A DNA stretch of 7,693 nucleotides from Kiritimatiellales bacterium. Lineage in GTDB: Bacteria > Verrucomicrobiota > Kiritimatiellia > Kiritimatiellales > Pontiellaceae. The notes under the pieces are model-generated. The model had not been told where the DNA came from. It made no database searches and was given only the letters and a program-made list of their open reading frames with translations. The translations under genes were made by a program, and so were the position numbers. Of this stretch, positions 5,134-7,693 are shown piece after piece; position 1 is the stretch's first letter, and each line of letters starts with the position of its first letter. Where the stretch lies: NCBI GenBank assembly GCA_021734595.1, contig JAIPIO010000190.1, forward strand, positions 1 to 7,693, in the 5' to 3' direction.

Positions 5134-7099
5134 GACCTTCTTTGGAAACGGAACCTTGGATGCGCCGGTTGCATTGCTGGCAAGCCTGCTCATCGGCATC
5201 GTCTTTGGGGTCGCTCTGGAACAAGCCGGCTTTGGCAGTTCGCGCCGCTTGGCCGGTATTTTCTACTTCCGGGACATGGCCGTGCTCAAGGTTATGTTCA
5301 CCGCCGTGATCGTCTCCATGCTTGGACTATGCTACGCAAAGGCTTTCGGCTGGATCGCGGCAGATAACGTCTACTTTCTGCACACGATCTACGCGGCGCA
5401 GATTGTGGGCGGGTTGATTTTCGGGATCGGGTTTGTCGTGAGTGGGTGGTGTCCGGGAACCGGCGCAGTGGGGCTCGCGTCCGGGAAAGTCGATGCCTTG
5501 GTCTTTCTGGCGGGAGCCATCGGCGGAAGCATGCTCTACAACGAGGCCTATCCGGCGGTGGCCCGACTGTCCGCAGCAGACCACGGAGTGGTCTTTGCCT
5601 ACAACAGCCTAGGTATTTCCGAAGCGGCGCTGGCGCTGGTTTTTACGCTCATTGCCGTTGGCGGCTTCTGGGGGGCGGAATATCTCGAAAAGCGGCGCTT
5701 TGGAACCGGCATGCTCTGGGGATCGCCGTGCCTGAAGGCCTTCAGCGTGGTCTTGATCACCGGGGCCTTTGGCCTGTTTGCGCTGTCTAAACAACCGCCG
5801 GCCACGGCAACGGCGGCGGTTGCACAGGAAACGGCGCTGCTGAAAGGTCTGCAAAGCGGCACGGATCATATCGATCCGACGGAGCTGGCCGACCGTCTGC
5901 TTGCAGGTGACACCGTGATTATACTGGTCGACATCCGTACTCCGGGGGAATTTTCCCGATTCCATCTCCGGTCTGCAATCAATCTTCAGCCAGAGGAACT
6001 TTCTGCCGCCCTTGCTCCGCATATAAACCAAGGTCTGATCGTGCTCTATTCCAACGGGATGACCCATCCTGCCCAGGCGCGCGACAGTCTATTCCGGCAG
6101 GGGTTCGAAAACGTCTGCTTTCTAACCGATGGACTTGAGGGCTTCTTGGAAACATGCCTCAAGCCGGCATCCTTGCGCCGGGAGCCCGTCCCACCGATCC
6201 AGGCGCTGAAAATCAGTGCTTGGCGCGCCTTTTTTCTGGCGCCGGCCACGCCGGCCGCCACGCGGTCTTCCGCCCCCGTTTTGCCGGAAAAGCCGGGACT
6301 GATCGAAACGGACTGGCTGAACGAAAATCTGGGAACCCCGGGAATCAAGCTCATCGATCTGCGCGCCCAGTCCGAATACAACACCAGCCATATTCCCGGA
6401 TCGCTCAATCTGAACCCGGAAAGCCTGCGCGGCTGGGTCCGGGGTGTGCCCTCCTCCCTGCTGCCGGCGAATATGCTGGCCGAACATTTTTCTCTCATGG
6501 GTATCCACCCCGATAATTTTTTGGTCCTGGTCTGTACCGACAAGCTTCAGGATGCAACCTTGGCCGGCATGGCCTGCGAGCGGCTGCAACATGTCCGGTA
6601 TGGCTTTTTGCAAGGGGGATTCCCCAAATGGCAGGCCGAAAAACGTCCGCTAGATGCGATGCTGCCGACCGCGCAGCCGTCGCAGTATCCCGTGCCGGAC
6701 CAGCCGGATGCCTTTACGATTGAAGCCAAAGACGTCCTGCAGGCTCTCGGTCGTCCGGAACCCCTCCTGTTGGATGTCCGTTCAGCGGACTACTTCGCCG
6801 GGAAAAAACAGGACGAGGCCAGAGGCGGGCATATTCCCGGTGCCATCAACCGCGACTACACCGAGGACGTGGCTAAAGCCAAAACCTACAGCGCATTCAA
6901 ACCGGTTGATGAACTCGGAGAGATCTATGCAAAACTGATTCCAACCAAAGATACGCCGGTTATCCTCTACTGCCGTACCGGCCATCAAGCCAGCCAGACC
7001 TACTTCACTCTCACCCACCTGCTGGGCTATACCCATATCAAATGGTATGATGGCGGCTGGACCGAATGGTCTGCCAAGCCCGAATGGCCTGTTGAATAA
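5126..7099 (+). CDS. YeeE/YedE transporter second half fused to three rhodanese domains
   Basis: The protein has 657 residues. Residues 1-185 are the second YeeE/YedE half with hydrophobic segments near 14-32, 53-72, 88-107, 122-140 and 164-182. The signature SGWCPGTGAVGLASG is at 106-120 (Cys109), after SRRLAGIFYFRDMAVLKVM, which is typical of this half. An extra membrane segment (203-221) follows a positively charged loop (EKRRFG), so the C-terminal part should face outward. Three rhodanese domains follow: about 249-345 (Ser309 at the catalytic position), 391-511 (Cys470) and 530-655 (canonical CRTGHQAS, Cys616). The last two together resemble a tandem thiosulfate:sulfurtransferase. The start overlaps the previous gene by 8 nt. 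The fusion suggests that sulfane sulfur is loaded or released right at the transporter mouth. Exact domain borders and topology are inferred by eye. Confidence 0.87.
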   Translation: MIETFFGNGTLDAPVALLASLLIGIVFGVALEQAGFGSSRRLAGIFYFRDMAVLKVMFTAVIVSMLGLCYAKAFGWIAADNVYFLHTIYAAQIVGGLIFGIGFVVSGWCPGTGAVGLASGKVDALVFLAGAIGGSMLYNEAYPAVARLSAADHGVVFAYNSLGISEAALALVFTLIAVGGFWGAEYLEKRRFGTGMLWGSPCLKAFSVVLITGAFGLFALSKQPPATATAAVAQETALLKGLQSGTDHIDPTELADRLLAGDTVIILVDIRTPGEFSRFHLRSAINLQPEELSAALAPHINQGLIVLYSNGMTHPAQARDSLFRQGFENVCFLTDGLEGFLETCLKPASLRREPVPPIQALKISAWRAFFLAPATPAATRSSAPVLPEKPGLIETDWLNENLGTPGIKLIDLRAQSEYNTSHIPGSLNLNPESLRGWVRGVPSSLLPANMLAEHFSLMGIHPDNFLVLVCTDKLQDATLAGMACERLQHVRYGFLQGGFPKWQAEKRPLDAMLPTAQPSQYPVPDQPDAFTIEAKDVLQALGRPEPLLLDVRSADYFAGKKQDEARGGHIPGAINRDYTEDVAKAKTYSAFKPVDELGEIYAKLIPTKDTPVILYCRTGHQASQTYFTLTHLLGYTHIKWYDGGWTEWSAKPEWPVE

Positions 7100-7114
7100 A
7101 TCCATGACATCTCT

Positions 7115-7693
7115 TTATTTTTCACGTTTGAAAAGAGCGTAGATGTAGGGGCGCGGATCGCCGGCGGGATTGAGGTAGGTGTGGTCGAAATGGTCGACCA
7201 GCGCAAATCCGGCACCGAGCCTTTCGGTCAGTTCTTCGATTGAATACCGGTGCAGCTCCAGTCCGGCGCATTTGGGTGCGCCGTGCGGCGCAAACTCGGC
7301 AAACAGCGCATGCCCGCCAATTTTTACTTTAGCCGTCACGTTTCTAAAATAACCCTGGATATCTTCCTCTTCGGTGAGGAAATGCAGCACGGCACGATCG
7401 ATCCAGATATCAATGTCCGGTACGGCAGCACCCAGCGGATCGGCAATATTCTGGCAAACCCAATCTACTCCGGAAGACCGGTCGCCCAGTCTTTCCCTGA
7501 CGCGCTCGAGGGCGACCGAACTTATATCGTTGAGCACCAGGGTTGCATTCGTCTCGCGTAGGAAATCAATCAATACCGATGTTCCAGCCCCGGGAAGAAA
7601 GATGGTGGAGCAACTCCAGCCCGGCACCTGATTCAACAAGCGCAGGGTCTGATCCGGCTTGTTTTCATACCATCCCAGTTCTTCATCCACCGT
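7115..7693 (-). CDS. Class I SAM-dependent methyltransferase (5' end outside window)
   Basis: The frame is open to the right edge with no ATG in frame near it, so the first residues are missing; about 192 residues are seen. Near the N-terminus LGWYENKPDQTLRLL matches the opening of a common bacterial methyltransferase group. Motif I, the SAM-binding glycine loop, is LPGAGTSVLIDFL. It is followed by the acidic strand end VLNDIS and the segment DIWIDRAVLHFLT, then FAPHGAPKCAGLELHRYS, all typical of that group. The substrate is unknown; a small thiol or metalloid is conceivable but only by analogy with the neighbouring sulfur genes. The gene converges on the sulfur operon with 15 nt between the two stops, so it is a separate transcript. 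No clear terminator is visible in the gap. Confidence 0.82.
   Translation of the reverse strand, partial: TVDEELGWYENKPDQTLRLLNQVPGWSCSTIFLPGAGTSVLIDFLRETNATLVLNDISSVALERVRERLGDRSSGVDWVCQNIADPLGAAVPDIDIWIDRAVLHFLTEEEDIQGYFRNVTAKVKIGGHALFAEFAPHGAPKCAGLELHRYSIEELTERLGAGFALVDHFDHTYLNPAGDPRPYIYALFKREK

Noticed and set aside
7111..7137. Possible bidirectional terminator between the convergent genes (CTCTTT...AAAGAG, and TTTTCA-CGTT-TGAAAA inside it)
   Set aside because: The stems are AT-rich, short and mutually exclusive, and they lie mostly within the end of the methyltransferase gene; too weak to call.
7250..7631. Open frames on the + strand opposite the methyltransferase
   Set aside because: The - strand frame carries a clear SAM-methyltransferase motif series; the + strand products show no domain.
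1..7693. tRNA, rRNA, CRISPR arrays, insertion sequences and integration sites
   Set aside because: No repeat arrays, transposase motifs, cloverleaf-like or rRNA-like sequence was seen; nearly the whole window is explained by protein genes.

Overview
The window carries two unrelated-looking redox/sulfur modules on the + strand and one partial gene on the - strand. It is coding-dense, moderately GC-rich bacterial DNA with strong AGGAGG-type ribosome binding sites and many overlapping genes. The Hdr-type iron-sulfur proteins point to an anaerobe, and the sulfur-handling genes to a sulfur-metabolising one. Desulfobacterota or a PVC-group lineage such as Kiritimatiellota would fit, but the window has no phylogenetic marker, so this placement is a guess.

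Region 1 (1-2435) is the end of an hdr-type operon: the C-terminal part of an HdrA-like flavin/Fe-S protein, an 85-residue winged-helix-like protein, a short HdrC-like two-cluster ferredoxin and an HdrB-like CCG protein. The first three genes overlap by 4 and 8 nt and the fourth follows after 9 nt, so they are probably one translationally coupled unit. Together they should form a soluble electron-transfer or electron-bifurcating complex. Each recognisable subunit departs from the textbook form: HdrA has a Cys-to-Glu change in its last cluster motif, HdrC is short, and HdrB has lost the cysteines of its first CCG domain. The true disulfide substrate and electron donors cannot be read from the window.

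Region 2 (2436-2617) is a 182-nt spacer with two tandem hairpins, the second followed by a short T run, and a weak promoter candidate.

Region 3 (2618-7099) is a three-gene sulfur operon. Gene 1 encodes a secreted persulfide-dioxygenase-like metallo-beta-lactamase fold followed by three rhodanese domains and a Pro/Ala/Lys tail ending in cysteine. Gene 2 encodes the first half of a YeeE/YedE (TsuA-type) thiosulfate/sulfur transporter. Gene 3 encodes the second transporter half fused to three more rhodanese domains. Signal-peptide and charge considerations put all six rhodanese domains on the outer face of the inner membrane. The whole reads as an extracytoplasmic sulfane-sulfur relay physically attached to a sulfur importer. 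This is the most interesting part of the window.

Region 4 (7100-7693) holds a convergent, 5'-partial class I SAM-dependent methyltransferase gene on the - strand. Only 15 nt separate it from the sulfur operon.
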